From contig JACXUN010000088.1 of assembly GCA_014763905.1 (NCBI GenBank), forward strand, positions 1 to 6,386: DNA of 6,386 nt, read 5' to 3'. The translations under genes were made by a program, and so were the position numbers. The notes beneath the pieces were generated by a model. It had not been told where the DNA came from, made no database searches, and was given only the letters and a program-made list of their open reading frames with translations. Source of the DNA: Campylobacterales bacterium (GTDB lineage Bacteria; Campylobacterota; Campylobacteria; Campylobacterales; Sulfurovaceae). The first letter of the stretch is position 1. Every line of letters starts with the position of its first letter. Below are positions 5,332 through 6,386 of the stretch, piece after piece.

Positions 5332-6386
5332 TTAATAACTGAGTTTAACCCCACCGTATACCGCTCGTGGTGCACTGGCATAACCGTAAACGGTTTGATA
5401 CGTTTCATCGGTAATGTTTTCGATCTTACCAAAAAGCGTCAGATATTTATCCACCTCATAATTGGCTACGAAATTGGCAACGGTATATTTACCGGTGTCC
5501 ACAGAGTTATAGGTAGCAAAATCCATATCCGATCGTTTGCCGATATATTGACCATTGATACCTAAATGCAGTTGATCGATCCCATAATAATCTACGGCAA
5601 ACTTGACAGAAGATTCCGGTCGTCGGAGTAATTTTTGATCGTTTCGGTCTTTGGCATCAAGTTGTGCGTATCCGAGTGAAAGCATTAAGGTATCACCCAA
5701 TGTCTGATTATAGCTGATTTCATACCCTTTGAGTTTGGATTTCCCCTCTACCGTGACATATCGGCTGCTGACATAATTGATCATATCCTCAATCACATTA
5801 TCAAAATAGGTAACTTCCAATCCTTGGTAGGATAGGGTGATATCGTATCCTTTGATTGTTTCAGGTTGGAGAGTAGGATTGCCGTAGGCGGAATAGAGTT
5901 GGAATGCCGAAGGAATATTGTAAGCAGTACCGTAGTTGGCGGCAAAGGTTAAGTCATTGAGGTTACCAAAGGTGTGTTTGAGACCTACTTTTCCGGTTGT
6001 TTTATTATCAAAATCACTGTATCGGTCATGGCGTAACGATTCCGTTACGCTCGTGGTGTCATTCTCAAATGTTTTAAATACATTGTTGTTAGTGATAAAG
6101 AGTGCTTTATTGGTATAGGAGGTATCAAAGGACTTTTCATGATCAAAACGTTTATAATCTCCTCCCCATAGCACAAAGTGGTTACCTAGATACGGGATTT
6201 TGGATTTGAGTCCGTACTCTTCAACACTCCCTTTGTAAAAGGGTGTCCACTCTTGCGGGTATTCTCGATCAAAGGTCGAACGTTTGGCGTAGATATCGAT
6301 GATATTGAAGCTGTCAACATGGTTAAAGTTGATGGAGCTGAGGGTAGTTTTGGTAGAACTGCTCGCTTCTGTGTTGGCGGATGCTT
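5332..6386 (-). CDS. btuB: TonB-dependent outer-membrane receptor, BtuB-like, C-terminal barrel (5' end outside window)
   Basis: This outer-membrane beta-barrel takes up a scarce ligand, probably cobalamin, using TonB-ExbBD energy. The frame stays open to the window edge, giving 350 visible residues. The GTG at 6174 lies inside the barrel (HFVLWGGDYKRF) and is not the start. Signal peptide, TonB box and plug domain lie outside the window. The visible part has alternating strand-like segments and family motifs: LRHDRYSDFDNKTTGKVGLK, NYGTAYNIPSAFQLYSAYGN followed by PTLQPETIKGYD, and a final strand with RAVYGGVKLSY. The C-terminal aromatic residue is the usual Bam-complex sorting signal. It is the first visible gene of the import operon and is 2 bases from btuF. 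A cobalamin riboswitch, if one exists, would be upstream and cannot be seen. Receptor class is sure; the ligand is inferred from context and overall resemblance. Confidence 0.85.
   Translation of the reverse strand, partial: ASANTEASSSTKTTLSSINFNHVDSFNIIDIYAKRSTFDREYPQEWTPFYKGSVEEYGLKSKIPYLGNHFVLWGGDYKRFDHEKSFDTSYTNKALFITNNNVFKTFENDTTSVTESLRHDRYSDFDNKTTGKVGLKHTFGNLNDLTFAANYGTAYNIPSAFQLYSAYGNPTLQPETIKGYDITLSYQGLEVTYFDNVIEDMINYVSSRYVTVEGKSKLKGYEISYNQTLGDTLMLSLGYAQLDAKDRNDQKLLRRPESSVKFAVDYYGIDQLHLGINGQYIGKRSDMDFATYNSVDTGKYTVANFVANYEVDKYLTLFGKIENITDETYQTVYGYASAPRAVYGGVKLSY

Noticed and set aside
6031..6050. Perfect 8-base inverted repeat (GCGTAACG / CGTTACGC, 4-base loop) inside the receptor gene
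   Set aside because: It lies within coding sequence (VTESLRH), has no T run on either strand, and a repeat of this size is roughly as frequent as chance would give in a window this long.
6172..6174. GTG as a start codon for a 280-residue receptor
   Set aside because: The same frame stays open to the window end and the upstream codons encode further receptor-like barrel sequence. The gene is cut by the window, not short.
1..6386. tRNA, rRNA, CRISPR array or insertion sequence
   Set aside because: No cloverleaf-like, rRNA-like or regularly spaced repeat sequence was found; nearly all bases are in supported genes and the gaps are short.

Overview
The window looks like chromosomal DNA of a Campylobacterota (Epsilonproteobacteria) species of moderate GC, of the Sulfuricurvum/Sulfurimonas type. 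This is inferred from the secY-map-infA order, the protein sequence style and the compact, often overlapping gene layout. No search was run, so the genus is a guess.

Left part (1-2013, + strand): the distal end of a ribosomal-protein/secretion operon. It holds the C-terminal three quarters of SecY (5' end outside the window), methionine aminopeptidase Map (overlapping secY by one base) and translation initiation factor IF-1. A clear rho-independent terminator follows infA, so the operon ends here.

Right part (2021-6386, - strand, read right to left): a TonB/ABC import locus, most likely for vitamin B12 (cobalamin) or another corrinoid. In transcription order it has the barrel half of a TonB-dependent outer-membrane receptor (btuB-like, 5' end outside the window), a periplasmic binding protein (btuF-like), a two-gene PIN-domain toxin-antitoxin module, a short apparent gene remnant, the ABC ATPase (btuD-like) and the FecCD-type permease (btuC-like). 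The import proteins form one pathway: the receptor takes the ligand across the outer membrane, BtuF carries it through the periplasm and BtuC2D2 pumps it inward. The two glutamates of BtuF and the arginines of BtuC known to dock the two proteins can be located by family comparison.

The most unusual point is the A+T-rich toxin-antitoxin module, which sits inside the import operon between the binding protein and the ATPase. It has its own extended -10 promoter and a strong ribosome binding site. An open 34-codon fragment with no start codon lies between the toxin and the ATPase and stops 2 bases before the ATPase start. This suggests that an older operon arrangement was broken by arrival of the module. 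The ATPase also lacks the usual Q-loop glutamine. No RNA genes, CRISPR arrays, transposases or insertion sequences were seen. The rest of the window is ordinary.
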